Positions 9,239 through 17,721 of a stretch of DNA of 64,000 bases are shown here, in pieces; position 1 is the stretch's first letter, and every line of letters begins with the position of its first letter. The position numbers were made by a program, and so were the translations under genes. The DNA lies in NCBI GenBank assembly GCA_963704585.1, contig OY969919.1:3038001-3102000 (forward strand), read 5' to 3'. This DNA is from Bog-756 sp963704585 (lineage in GTDB: Bacteria > Actinomycetota > Acidimicrobiia > Acidimicrobiales > RAAP-2). Under the pieces are notes generated by a model, which made no database searches, had not been told where the DNA came from, and saw nothing but the letters and a program-made list of their open reading frames with translations.

Positions 9239-9988
9239 GTGGACGACCGGGGAACCGGTCCCGGCGGCGGCCGGTCCCACTGCAGCAGCAGCGAGGGCTG
9301 ACCTTCGTGGAGCTCGAACGAGCCTGCCTGGGCGAACCCGCTCCGGAGGTAGAGCGAGACGGCCCGCACGTTGTCGGCGCCCACGACCACGAAGACCCCG
9401 CGTTCGCCGGCGTGCCTGGCGCGCTCGAGGAGCGCGTCGACGAGCCGCCCGCCCACGCCGCGCCCCTGCACGCTCGGGTCGACGGCGATCGAGAGGAGCT
9501 CGACGCCGCGACCCCGGCTCAACGCGCCCGACCCGCCCTGCCGGAGCGTCTCGAGCACCTTGCGCCACTCGCGCAGCAGCGTCGGGGCGGAGCTCACGGC
9601 CGCCGCGACCCCGTCCCGGAGGATGAACGCGCGGTACAGGGCGCCGCGGTCGCCCGTGCCGGCGACCATGCCCACCACCGCGCCGCCGTCCTCGGCGACG
9701 AGGAGGAACGAGCCGGGGGAGCGCACGATCCGGCGGTAGAGACGGTCGAGGAAGGACTGGCCGAGGCAGCGAGAGGAACCCCTCGGCGATCTGGGCCCGG
9801 TGGAGCCGGGCGGCGACCGGGGCGTCGGCCTCGGTGCCCTCGCGGACGGCGAGCTGCTCGCCGCGGACCCCTCGGGTGGATCGCCGTCTGGGCCCGGTGG
9901 AGCCTTCGCCGGGGGACGTTGCGGGCGAGCCGGCGGCCGGTTCGCTGCCGGTGGAGGCGTCCCGCCGCTCTCCCTCCGTGGGCCCCAT
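9235..9988 (-). pseudogene. GNAT-family N-acetyltransferase, frameshifted
   Basis: ATG 9988 has GGAGGAG about 9 bases upstream. The first 70 residues include LAVREGTEADAPVAARLHRA and QIAEGFLS. The rest is in another frame: LGQSFLDRLYRRIVRSPGSF, then LLVAEDGGAVVGMVAG, ELLSIAVDPSVQGRGVGGRL (the acetyl-CoA loop, Q/RGxGxG) and NVRAVSLYLRSGF. Removing one base of the CC near 9765 joins them as GFLSLLGQSFLDRLY; the span is 3n+1 nt. Such acetyltransferases act on amino sugars in glycan clusters, often paired with a DegT aminotransferase, as here. It is the first gene of the minus-strand series facing cysD. It may be intact in the cell if the extra base is an assembly error. Confidence 0.7.
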
Positions 9989-10114
9989 CGTGGTCTCCTC
10001 CGGCTCGCTCGCACTGGGCCGGACCTGGGTCTGCAGCCGCCTGGCCTCGGAAAAAAGAGTGTACGGCCTATTTATTGGACGTGGTGCCATGGGGTAAGTT
10101 GGCATGCTGTGGAA
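9989..10114. promoter_or_regulatory. Divergent promoter region between the glycan operon and cysDNC
   Basis: The 126-bp gap separates the GNAT gene (minus) from cysD (plus). It contains an island of A/T (10050-10076, with AAAAAAGAG and TATTTATTGG) that is unusual in this GC-rich DNA. On the minus strand TACACT could be a -10 box. On the plus strand TTGGAC at 10075-10080 could be a -35, but no convincing -10 follows at the right spacing. A shared control region for PAPS supply and sulfotransferase genes is inferred from the arrangement only. Confidence 0.4.
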
Positions 10115-11044
10115 ATGGGCCGGGGGGTAGGGACGTCGGGGCAGTACCAGCTGTCCCAATTGCGCGCCATCGAGGCCGCGTCGATCCACATCATCCGTGA
10201 GGTGGCCGCCGAGTTCGAGCGGCCGGTCCTGCTCTTTTCGGGCGGGAAGGACTCCGTGGTGATGCTCCGCCTCGCGCAAAAGGCGTTCTGGCCGGCCCGG
10301 ATCCCGTTTCCGGTCATGCACGTCGACACGGGCCACAACTTCCCCGAGGTCCTCGACTTCCGCGACGCCACCGTCGCCGAGCTCGAAGCGAACCTCCTGG
10401 TCGCGTCCGTGCAGGACTCGATCGACGCCGGCCGTGTCGCCGAGGAGACCGGGGTCAACGCCTCGCGCAACCGGCTCCAGACCCGGACCCTGCTCGACGC
10501 CATCGCCGAGTACCGGTTCGACGCCGTCTTCGGGGGCGCCCGCCGCGACGAGGAGAAGGCCCGGGCCAAGGAGCGGGTCTACTCCTTCCGGGACGAGTTC
10601 GGGCAGTGGGACCCGAAGAACCAGCGCCCCGAGCTCTGGTCGCTCTACAACGGCCGGCACCGCCCGGGCGAGCACATCCGGGTCTTCCCCCTGTCGGACT
10701 GGACCGAGCTCGACATCTGGCAGTACATCGGCGACGAGGATCTCGACCTGCCCTCCATCTACTACTCCCACCGGCGGGACGTCTTCCGTCGCGACGGCAT
10801 GCTGCTCGCCGACGGGCCCTACATCACGCTCCAGGCCGACGAGGAGGTCTTCGAAGAGACGGTCCGCTACCGCACCGTCGGGGACATGACCTGCACGGGA
10901 GCGGTCGAGTCCTCGGCGACCACGGTCGAGGAGATCATCCTCGAGGTCGCGGCGTCCCGGCTCACCGAGCGGGGCGCGACCCGTGCCGACGACCGCACGA
11001 GCGAGGCCGCGATGGAGGACCGCAAGCGGGAGGGCTACTTCTGA
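10115..11044 (+). CDS. cysD: Sulfate adenylyltransferase small subunit
   Basis: CysD (309 aa) forms APS from sulfate and ATP together with the GTPase CysN. Near residue 38, ERPVLLFSGGKDSVVMLRLA contains the PP-loop SGGKDS that binds ATP pyrophosphate. IPFPVMHVDTGHNFPEVLDF and VFGGARRDEEKARAKERVYS are family signatures, and KREGYF is the usual CysD C-terminus. ATG 10115 is the first in-frame ATG; its ribosome-binding site is weak. The stop TGA shares its last A with the ATG of cysN (TGATG), so the two are translationally coupled. No cysH or sulfite reductase gene follows. cysC does, so the product is directed to PAPS, and the facing sulfotransferase genes suggest use in glycan sulfation rather than only in cysteine synthesis (inference). 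Confidence 0.95.
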   Translation: MGRGVGTSGQYQLSQLRAIEAASIHIIREVAAEFERPVLLFSGGKDSVVMLRLAQKAFWPARIPFPVMHVDTGHNFPEVLDFRDATVAELEANLLVASVQDSIDAGRVAEETGVNASRNRLQTRTLLDAIAEYRFDAVFGGARRDEEKARAKERVYSFRDEFGQWDPKNQRPELWSLYNGRHRPGEHIRVFPLSDWTELDIWQYIGDEDLDLPSIYYSHRRDVFRRDGMLLADGPYITLQADEEVFEETVRYRTVGDMTCTGAVESSATTVEEIILEVAASRLTERGATRADDRTSEAAMEDRKREGYF

Positions 11045-12294
11045 TGGAGCTGCTCCGCTTCGCCACCGCGGGCTCGGTCGACGACGGGAAGAGCACCCTC
11101 ATCGGTCGCCTGCTCTACGACTCGAAGGCGATCTTCGAGGACCAGCTCGAGGCCGTCGAGCGGGTCAGCGTCCAGCGGGGCAACGACTACACCGACCTCG
11201 CGCTCCTCACCGACGGCCTCCGTGCCGAGCGGGAGCAGGGCATCACGATCGACGTCGCCTACCGCTACTTCGCGACGCCCGCCCGCAAGTTCATCATCGC
11301 CGACACCCCCGGGCACGTGCAGTACACGCGCAACATGGTCACCGGGAACTCGACCGCCGACCTCACCATGGTGCTCGTCGACGCGCGCAACGGCATCGTC
11401 GAGCAGACGCGCCGGCACGCCTTCCTCGCCTCGCTGCTGCGGGTGCCCCACCTGCTGGTGTGCATCAACAAGATGGACCTGGTCGACTTCGACCAGGGCG
11501 TCTTCGACGCGATCCGCGAGGAGTTCACCGCCTTCGCGACCCGGCTCGACGTCACGGACATGACGTTCGTCCCCATCTCGGCGCTCCTCGGCGACAACGT
11601 CGTGCAGCGGTCGGCCAACATGCCCTGGTACGAGGGCACGTCGCTCCTCCATCACCTCGAGCAGGTCTACATCGCCTCGGACCGCAACCTCATCGACCCC
11701 CGCATGCCGGTCCAGTGGGTGGTCCGCCCGCACGCGACGAACCACCACGACTACCGGGGCTACGCGGGGCGAGTCGCAGGCGGGGTCTTCAAGCCCGGCG
11801 ACGAGGTCATGGTCCTTCCCTCCGGTCTCACGACCACCATCGAGGCCATCGACACCTTCGAGGGACCGATCGACGAGGCCTTCCCGCCGATGTCGGTGAC
11901 CATGCGTCTGGCCGACGACATCGACGTCTCGCGGGGCGACATGTTCTGCCGGCCGCACAACCGGCCGACGGTCGGGCAGGACCTCGACGCCATGGTCTGC
12001 TGGATGACCGAGAAGCCGGTCCAGGTCGGGGACTTCCTGGCGCTCAAGCACACCACGCGTTGGGTCCGGGCAGTGGTGCGCGACATCCACTACCGGCTCG
12101 ACGTCAACACCCTGCACCGCGACGAGTCGGCTTCCGCCCTCGGCCTCAACGAGGTGGGCCGGATGAGCCTGCGGGTGACCCAGCCGCTCTCCTACGACAG
12201 CTACCGGCGGAACCGGCAGACGGGTTCGTTCATCCTCGCCGCCGAGGACACCAACGTGACCGTCGGCGCCGGCATGCTCCACGGTCAGGACTGA
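11044..12294 (+). CDS. cysN: Sulfate adenylyltransferase large subunit (GTPase)
   Basis: CysN (416 aa) is a translation-factor-like GTPase that drives APS formation by CysD. LRFATAGSVDDGKSTLIGRL (residues 4-23) is the P-loop, ITIDVAYRYF the switch I region, FIIADTPGHVQYTRNM the G3 DTPGH motif, and LLVCINKMDLVDF the G4 NKxD. Two beta-barrel domains follow (RPHATNHHDYRGYAGRVAGG and later). The protein stops after the elongation-factor-like C-terminal domain, without the fused APS-kinase domain seen in CysNC proteins. APS kinase is encoded separately by the next gene. The start codon overlaps the cysD stop by one base. All catalytic motifs look intact. Confidence 0.95.
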   Translation: MELLRFATAGSVDDGKSTLIGRLLYDSKAIFEDQLEAVERVSVQRGNDYTDLALLTDGLRAEREQGITIDVAYRYFATPARKFIIADTPGHVQYTRNMVTGNSTADLTMVLVDARNGIVEQTRRHAFLASLLRVPHLLVCINKMDLVDFDQGVFDAIREEFTAFATRLDVTDMTFVPISALLGDNVVQRSANMPWYEGTSLLHHLEQVYIASDRNLIDPRMPVQWVVRPHATNHHDYRGYAGRVAGGVFKPGDEVMVLPSGLTTTIEAIDTFEGPIDEAFPPMSVTMRLADDIDVSRGDMFCRPHNRPTVGQDLDAMVCWMTEKPVQVGDFLALKHTTRWVRAVVRDIHYRLDVNTLHRDESASALGLNEVGRMSLRVTQPLSYDSYRRNRQTGSFILAAEDTNVTVGAGMLHGQD

Positions 12295-12310
12295 GGGTCC
12301 GGCGGAGCTC

Positions 12311-12922
12311 GTGACGCCGTCCAACGTGACGTGGCACCCCGGCCACCTGAGCCGCGAGGAGCGGGCGGGGCTGTTCGGCGCGTGCGGTGCGACCCTCTGG
12401 CTGACCGGTCTGTCGGGTTCGGGCAAGTCGACGCTCGCCTCCGCCGTCGAGCAGCGGCTCGTGCTCTCGGGCCGGGGCGCCTACCGGCTCGACGGCGACA
12501 ACCTGCGGACCGGCCTCAACACGGACCTCGGCTTCAGCCGCGAGGAGCGCGACGAGAACGTCCGTCGGGTCGCCGAGGTCGCGCGGCTCTTCGCCGATGC
12601 CGGCATGGTTGCCGTCGTGGCGGTCATCAGCCCCTACGCGTCGGCACGGCAGCACGCCCGCGCCATCCACGTGCAGGACGGCCTGCCCTTCGTCGAGGTC
12701 TACCTCGCCGCCTCCGCCGACCACTGTGCGACCCGTGATCCGAAGGGCCTCTACGCGCAGGCGTCCGCGGGGCGCATCGGCTCGTTCACCGGAATCGACG
12801 ACCCCTACGAGGTCCCGGAGTCGCCGGACCTGGTCATCGAACCCGAGACGTCCGTGCCCGACGCGGTCGACCTCGTGCTGGGCGCGCTCGACCGCGCCGT
12901 CGGCGGTTCGCACCCCCGCTGA
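12311..12922 (+). CDS. cysC: Adenylyl-sulfate (APS) kinase
   Basis: CysC (203 aa) phosphorylates APS to PAPS, the donor for sulfotransferases. ATLWLTGLSGSGKSTLASAV (about residues 28-47) is the P-loop. YRLDGDNLRTGLNTDLGFS and EERDENVRRVAEVARLFADA are the APS-binding segments, VAVISPYASARQHAR is conserved, and RDPKGLYAQASAGRIGSFTG is the lid. It starts at GTG 12311 behind GGCGGAG, 16 bp after the cysN stop, as the third gene of the operon. No reductive sulfate-assimilation gene is present in the window, which strengthens a link to sulfation. The family assignment is secure. Confidence 0.94.
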   Translation: MTPSNVTWHPGHLSREERAGLFGACGATLWLTGLSGSGKSTLASAVEQRLVLSGRGAYRLDGDNLRTGLNTDLGFSREERDENVRRVAEVARLFADAGMVAVVAVISPYASARQHARAIHVQDGLPFVEVYLAASADHCATRDPKGLYAQASAGRIGSFTGIDDPYEVPESPDLVIEPETSVPDAVDLVLGALDRAVGGSHPR

Positions 12923-13023
12923 CCACGGATTCCGTCGTCACACTCCCGTCACTTGCGCAGTCAAGATCTCGTCAGTTTTGGTGATGCCGGTCGGCCCTGC
13001 CGCATGAGAAAATCAATCGCCGG

Positions 13024-13977
13024 ATGGCGGTGCGCAGCGCGTGGCGGGGCAGAGGGCTGGGGAGTGGTGTGAGGGCGTCCAGGTTGAGTGGCGTGTACCG
13101 GGCGACGGTCGCCGTCGCCCTGGTACTGGTCGCGTCCGGTACCGCCATGGTCAGCACCGGCGCCGCGTGGGCCTCGTCCAAGACGCACCAGCACATACGG
13201 CCGCGGGCCGTCGACTACCCGGTCTTCCGGTTCGACGACTACTTCGGCGCGGTCGAGCTGATCGTTCCGACCCCGGCGTGCGCGAAGTCCGACCCTGGCT
13301 GCGAATGGATGCTGTACGTCAACGAACCCGGCGTGAAGGGAGCGCCGCTGGTCGCGTGGAGGATCGGGACGTCGGGCATCCTCACCGTGATGTACCCGCC
13401 TGACTTCTGCGGCGGAATCCAGGCGGACGCCCTCATCGGCCCAGCATCGTGGGTCCGGAAGGCCAGCGCGATCCACCACATCTACACCTGCGAGAGCTCG
13501 ACGACGACGACATCGACCTCCAGCACGTCGACGACCAGCACGTCGACGACCACCACCTCGACCACCTCGACCACCAGCACGACGCTGCCGGCGACGACGA
13601 CCACCGCGTCGACGAGCTCGACCGTCCCACCGTCCACCACCTCGACCACCGCGACGCCCTCGTCACTGCCGTTCACCGCCGGCGCCTCGGGCTCGACGAC
13701 CACGGTCGCAGGTGGCGGCGGCGCCACATCCGGCGCCTCGGGAGCTGCCGGCACGACCGCACCCCACGCCGCGACGGGGAGCTCGGCCCAGCTGCCATTC
13801 ACGGGCTTCGACCCGCGCCCCCTGATCGTGCTCGGATCCCTGCTGATCGTCGCGGGCGGGCTCCTACTCACGACGGTGGAGCAGCGCCGGCGGATGCTCC
13901 GGCGGGCCGGTGCGATCCGGGTGGAGCACGCCAAGGACGGCGCCCGCAAGGCGAGCAACTGGTTCTTCGGCCTCTGA
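13024..13977 (+). CDS. Secreted LPXTG cell-wall-anchored protein with Thr/Ser-rich stalk
   Basis: The protein has up to 317 aa. A basic N-terminus and hydrophobic run (ATVAVALVLVASGTAMVS) ending AAWASS form a signal peptide. A roughly 120-aa globular domain follows with four Cys residues (PACAKSDPGCEWMLY, PPDFCGG, YTCESS), possibly two disulfides. Then comes a Thr/Ser-rich stalk of about 60 residues. QLPFTGFDPRPLIVLGSLLI is a sortase signal, followed by the membrane helix and RRRMLRR. Unusually, about 35 residues continue after the helix. SSLPFTAG earlier in the stalk imitates the motif. ATG 13024 has no clear ribosome-binding site; GTG 13069, preceded by GGGGAG, is an alternative and keeps the signal peptide. 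The domain matches no family I can name. No sortase gene is visible nearby. Confidence 0.82.
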   Translation: MAVRSAWRGRGLGSGVRASRLSGVYRATVAVALVLVASGTAMVSTGAAWASSKTHQHIRPRAVDYPVFRFDDYFGAVELIVPTPACAKSDPGCEWMLYVNEPGVKGAPLVAWRIGTSGILTVMYPPDFCGGIQADALIGPASWVRKASAIHHIYTCESSTTTTSTSSTSTTSTSTTTTSTTSTTSTTLPATTTTASTSSTVPPSTTSTTATPSSLPFTAGASGSTTTVAGGGGATSGASGAAGTTAPHAATGSSAQLPFTGFDPRPLIVLGSLLIVAGGLLLTTVEQRRRMLRRAGAIRVEHAKDGARKASNWFFGL

Positions 13978-14010
13978 CCGCCGGCCTGTGGCTGGCCCCC
14001 ACGCCCGACC

Positions 14011-14052
14011 TCGTGAGATATACAGACCTGATCTCGTATATACTCCGAGGAC
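14011..14052 (+). promoter_or_regulatory. vapBC promoter with overlapping inverted repeat
   Basis: GAGATATAC (14015-14023) and GTATATACTC (14036-14045) form an imperfect inverted repeat. The right arm contains TATACT (14039-14044), a good -10 box ending 8 bases before the vapB ATG. The transcript would then start at or just before the start codon, giving a leaderless or nearly leaderless mRNA. The repeat is well placed to be the VapBC autoregulatory operator; this is inference from position and symmetry. Confidence 0.5.
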
Positions 14053-14247
14053 ATGTCGAAGCACTTGGTGGACATCGACGAGACGGCGCTCTCGGCGGCC
14101 CAGGCTGAGCTCGGAACCGTGAGCATGAAGGAGACCGTCAACGAGGCCCTGCGGAAGGCCGGCGCGGGGAGGGACGACAAAGTCCGGGAGGCCCTCGACC
14201 GCCTCGGCCGTCGTGAGCTGCCCCCTCGTGAGGAAGCATGGCACTGA
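14053..14247 (+). CDS. VapB-type antitoxin (ribbon-helix-helix)
   Basis: This 64-aa protein has the short beta strand and helices of actinobacterial VapB antitoxins: MSKHLVDIDETALSAAQAEL, then VSMKETVNEALRKA, followed by a charged, Pro-rich tail that would wrap around the toxin. In this family the N-terminal strand pair binds operator DNA. The gene directly precedes a PIN-domain toxin and overlaps it by 10 bases (14238-14247), the usual VapBC arrangement. The only purine-rich sequence upstream (GAGGAC) abuts the ATG, which fits the leaderless promoter proposed above. Confidence 0.85.
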   Translation: MSKHLVDIDETALSAAQAELGTVSMKETVNEALRKAGAGRDDKVREALDRLGRRELPPREEAWH

Positions 14248-14651
14248 CCCACCTGGTGGACACGAGCGTGATCAGTCGCTTGGGCGATCAGAGGGTGCGT
14301 GTCGTGGTCGGTCCTCTCGCCGAGGAGGGTCGCGTCGGCCGCGCCGGCATCACCGATCTCGAGGTCGGTTACGGAAGCCGAAATGCCCGCGAGTGGGATC
14401 AGGACATGGCCGACCTCTCGGTGTTCAAGCTCGTGGAGACGACCGCAGAGCATGTGCAACGTGCTCGGCAGGTGCAGCGCCTCCTTGCTTCCCGCAGTCA
14501 GCGGGGGCGGAAGGTGCCCGACCTGCTCATCGCTGCCGCCGCCGAGCAGGATCGTCTCGTGCTGCTGCACTACGACGCAGACTTCGATCTCATCGCCGAG
14601 GTGACGGGTCAGCCGTGCGAATGGGTCGTGCCCGGCGGCACCATCGATTGA
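14238..14651 (+). CDS. VapC-type PIN-domain ribonuclease toxin
   Basis: This 137-aa PIN-domain protein has the four acidic positions that bind Mg2+: HLVDTSVISRL (Asp 8), ITDLEVGYGSRN (Glu), KVPDLLIAAAAEQ (Asp) and LLHYDADFDLIAEVTG (Asp). VapC toxins cut tRNA or rRNA and are neutralised by VapB. GAGG lies 6 bases before ATG 14238. The gene ends in the 39-bp gap before the convergent GT2-methyltransferase gene, where a perfect hairpin sits. No toxin residue is missing, so the module is probably functional. Confidence 0.88.
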   Translation: MALTHLVDTSVISRLGDQRVRVVVGPLAEEGRVGRAGITDLEVGYGSRNAREWDQDMADLSVFKLVETTAEHVQRARQVQRLLASRSQRGRKVPDLLIAAAAEQDRLVLLHYDADFDLIAEVTGQPCEWVVPGGTID

Positions 14652-14660
14652 GCGACCGCC

Positions 14661-14677
14661 CCGACCATGGGTCGGGC
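14661..14677. terminator. Hairpin between vapC and the convergent gene
   Basis: CCCGACC (14661-14667) and GGTCGGG (14671-14677) form a perfect 7-bp stem with a 3-nt loop between the stops of convergent genes. A bidirectional terminator is likely from its place, although no U-tract follows. Confidence 0.45.
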
Positions 14678-14690
14678 TTCGGAAGCGCGA

Positions 14691-16115
14691 CTATGCGATC
14701 GGCTTCGCCTCGATGAGGAACTGGTAGCCGAACATCGTCGGCCACACGCTCACGAACATCCGGTCGGTGAGCCGGACCCACCGTGCGACGCCGCCCTCGA
14801 GACCGAGTGCGTCGAGCGGGAGCCCCACGGCCTCGAGTCGCTGGATCGCGAAGCCGTTGCGTTCGACGAGGCGCCTGGCGGTCTTCCGGGTGAAGAACCG
14901 CAGGTGGGTGGCGTCGAGGATGCCACGTTGGTCGTAGTCGAACTTCCCGAGCGTCGATCGGAACCGCGGATACCAGTGGGCGACGTTCGGCACGCAGAGG
15001 ATGAGCGAGCCCCCGGGGATGAGGACGTTGCGGATCTGCTCGAGGAGCGCGCTCGGCTCCACGAGGTGCTCGAGCACATCGGCGGCCAGCACGACGTCGA
15101 AGCCGGTGCCGACCTCGGGGGGGATGCCCTCGTTGAGGTCGGCCTTGAAGAACGCGCTGGTGCGCTCGGCGACCGCGTCGATCTCGGTCACGTCGACGCC
15201 GATCACGTGGTGGCCGATCTTGCGGAGCCGTTCGGCGAGCAGGCCGCCCGAGCAACCGAGGTCGAGGATCTTGCTCGGGGCGCGTGCGCTGAGCAGCGCC
15301 GCGATGCGACCGTGGGAGCTGTCCTCGCTGGGCTTGAGCTGGTACTCCTCATTGAGCGAGATCCGGGTCCCGTCGCCGAATCCCGCTTTCTGCAGGCGGT
15401 AGGCGACGACGTCCTTGGTCACGTCGGCCGCGTAGCCGAGGCCGTCCACGTAGCAGATCTCGTCGCCGTAGTAGGTGGGGATGGGTACCTCGGCGATGTG
15501 CATACCGGCGTCGTGCAGCTGGATGATGATCTGGGTGTCGAAGTTGAAGCCGTTGGTGTTCTGCTCGAACGGGATTTTCTTCAGGGCGTCGACCGAGTAG
15601 GCCCGATAGCCGGAGTGGAACTCGGTCAGGTCGGTGCCGAGCGCCGCGTTCTCGAACCGCGAGAGGACGCGGTTCCCCACGTACTTGTAGAGGGGCATCC
15701 CACCCTTGCGGGCGGCGCCCTTGATCATGATCCGTGAGCCGAAGACGGCGTCGGCGTCGCCGGAGACCAGGGGTGCGACGATCTCGGGCAGCGACTCGGG
15801 CGCGTACTGGCCGTCACCGTGGAGCATCACGACGATGTCGAGGCCGTGCTCGATGGCCAGCCGGTAGCCGGCCTTCTGATTGCCGCCGTAGCCGAGGTTC
15901 TCGGGCTGGCGGATCAGCGTGATCGGCAGGTCCGAGAGCTGCTGGTAGCCCAGTCCGACGAGGTAGGTCGAGTCCTGGCTGTGGTCGTCGCTGACGATCA
16001 CCTCTTCGATGTCGGGGCGGACCGAGTCGGGGATCCGGTCGAGGACCTTGGCGAGCGTGGTCGCCGCGTTGTACGCGACCACGAGGATGCCGATGCGCTT
16101 CTTCTCAGCTGCCAT
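14691..16115 (-). CDS. Bifunctional GT2 glycosyltransferase / class I SAM methyltransferase
   Basis: The protein has 474 aa. Residues 8-245 form a DPM/polyprenyl-phosphate glycosyltransferase-like GT2 domain, with IGILVVAYNAATTLAKVLDR, EEVIVSDDHSQDST, DIVVMLHGDGQYAPESLP (the DxD equivalent HGDGQ) and EFHSGYRAYSVDALKKIPF. Residues 270-430 form a methyltransferase domain: SKILDLGCSGGLLAERLRKI (the SAM glycine loop), HHVIGVDVTEIDAV, FDVVLAADVLEHLVEPSALL and GGSLILCVPNVAHWYPR. Neither half is truncated. Such fusions would couple lipid-linked sugar transfer with methylation of a sugar or lipid. The substrates are unknown. The gene is monocistronic, separated by 287 bp from the plus-strand acyltransferase. 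Confidence 0.85.
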   Translation of the reverse strand: MAAEKKRIGILVVAYNAATTLAKVLDRIPDSVRPDIEEVIVSDDHSQDSTYLVGLGYQQLSDLPITLIRQPENLGYGGNQKAGYRLAIEHGLDIVVMLHGDGQYAPESLPEIVAPLVSGDADAVFGSRIMIKGAARKGGMPLYKYVGNRVLSRFENAALGTDLTEFHSGYRAYSVDALKKIPFEQNTNGFNFDTQIIIQLHDAGMHIAEVPIPTYYGDEICYVDGLGYAADVTKDVVAYRLQKAGFGDGTRISLNEEYQLKPSEDSSHGRIAALLSARAPSKILDLGCSGGLLAERLRKIGHHVIGVDVTEIDAVAERTSAFFKADLNEGIPPEVGTGFDVVLAADVLEHLVEPSALLEQIRNVLIPGGSLILCVPNVAHWYPRFRSTLGKFDYDQRGILDATHLRFFTRKTARRLVERNGFAIQRLEAVGLPLDALGLEGGVARWVRLTDRMFVSVWPTMFGYQFLIEAKPIA

Positions 16116-16402
16116 CTCGTCGCCCTGTCCTCACGTTCCGTGGTGCTGGCCTCAGGGCGGGATCGATTCCCGCCGACGCCAGCGAGTCTAACGCCGCCCC
16201 GAATCGCGATTCGGGAGGGGGAAAGGCCGCTGAGCTGGGAAGATCGGCATCGGTCCTCCGGGAGCGCGGCCGTGACCGTCGCCTCGGAACAGGCCCGCGG
16301 ACCTGGCAGAATGTCCCGTCAGCCCGATGCGGGGTAGCGGTGACGTCCGGTGGCGGCCGGCGAGTGTCGCCTCGAGCGAGTCGTGACGAGGGGAGGGGCG
16401 GC

Positions 16403-17721
16403 GTGCAGCAGACCGCGGTGGCAGAGAGCCGCTTCCTCGCGTCCGGTGACGAAGCCGGCACGGCGCCAGACGACCGCCGCTTCCGGCCGGACGTCGAGGG
16501 GCTCCGCGCGGTGGCGATCGGTCTCGTCGTCCTCTACCACGCCGGCGTTCCGCTCATCTCAGGCGGCTATGTCGGGGTCGACGTCTTCTTCGTGATCTCC
16601 GGTTTCGTGATCACCGGGCTGTTGCTGCGCGAACGACAGGGCACTGGTCGGACGTCGATCATCGGCTTCTACGCCGCGCCGGTGCCGACGGATCCTTCCC
16701 GCGGCAACCCTGGTCATCGTGGTCGTCGTCGTGTCCACCTACGTCCTCCTCGGCTTCGTCCTCGGCAATTACACGGCCGACGACGGGCGGTGGGCGGCCG
16801 TCTTCTTGTCGAACTTCCACTTCGAGTCGATCGGCACCAACTACCTGACCGCCCTGCGGGCGCCCTCGCCGCTCCAGAATTACTGGTCGCTCTCGGTCGA
16901 GGAACAGTTCTACGTCGTCTACCCGACCCTCTTTCTGCTGGTCGCCGGCCTGAAGCACCTCTGGTCGTTGCGGGTCCGCCTCACCGTGATGCTCGTGGCG
17001 GTGATCGCCGGGTCCTACTGGCTCTCTGTCATCCAGACCTCCACCCACCCGTCAAGCGCATACTTCTCGCCGTTCACCAGAGCCTGGGAGCTCGCACTCG
17101 GCGCCCTCGTCGCCGTCAGCACGCCGTGGCTCCGGCAGGTCCCCACGCGGCTGGCAGCTGCCGTCACCTGGGCGGGTCTCGCCGCGATCGCCTACGCGGC
17201 CGTCGTCTTCAACGCAACGACCGCCTATCCCGGTTCGCTCGTCGCCATTCCGGTGGCCGGCGCCGCGCTCGTCATCGCCGGTGGCGTGGCGATCCCCACC
17301 GGCGGCGCGGAGACGGTGCTCGGACTCGGGCCGTGCCGCTGGCTCGGGAAGCTCTCCTACTCCCTCTACCTGTGGCACTGGCCGATCCTCATCCTCGCGG
17401 CCGAGTACGCGGGCAAGTCCGCGCTGCCGGTCGGCGAGAACCTCTTGCTGGTGCTCGTCGCGGTGGCCATCTCCATGGTCACATTCCGGCTGATCGAGAA
17501 CCCGGTCCGCCATGCGCGCCTCACCTCGCGCAAGAGCGTGGCCATGGGACTCACCCTGGTCGTCGCAACCGTCGTCTTCCTCAGCCTCTTGATCGCCAGC
17601 CAGACGACCTCGGCGCCTGCCTACCGTGTCGTCCCCGCGGCCAACGAACAGGTCGTCCTCGATCAGGTGGCGGCCGCGCCGCACATCACGACCTTGCCCG
17701 CGAACCTGCAACCGTCGCTCA
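16403..17721 (+). repeat. Long inverted repeat, arm 1 (acyltransferase membrane domain)
   Basis: This arm is the reverse complement of 19336-20659 with only scattered mismatches; translations of the last kilobase differ at about two residues. Similarity stops abruptly after CCGTCGCTCA at 17712-17721, at the junction between membrane and SGNH domains. Between the arms lie the two different SGNH segments. Confidence 0.85.

Noticed and set aside
7133..10771. A 1212-codon minus-strand open frame
   Set aside because: It contains the real DegT aminotransferase (7133-8278) and parts of two frameshifted genes, but its upper half is antisense to cysD and low-complexity. It is not one protein.
10115..12922. 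cysDNC as part of an assimilatory cysteine operon
   Set aside because: No cysH, cysI or transporter gene follows and the divergent genes are sulfotransferases. A housekeeping role in addition cannot be excluded from this window.
16675..16680. Programmed frameshifting or homopolymer phase variation in acyltransferase copy 1
   Set aside because: The site has no slippery heptamer or long homopolymer, and similar one-base breaks occur in unrelated genes, so an ordinary insertion or sequencing error is simpler.
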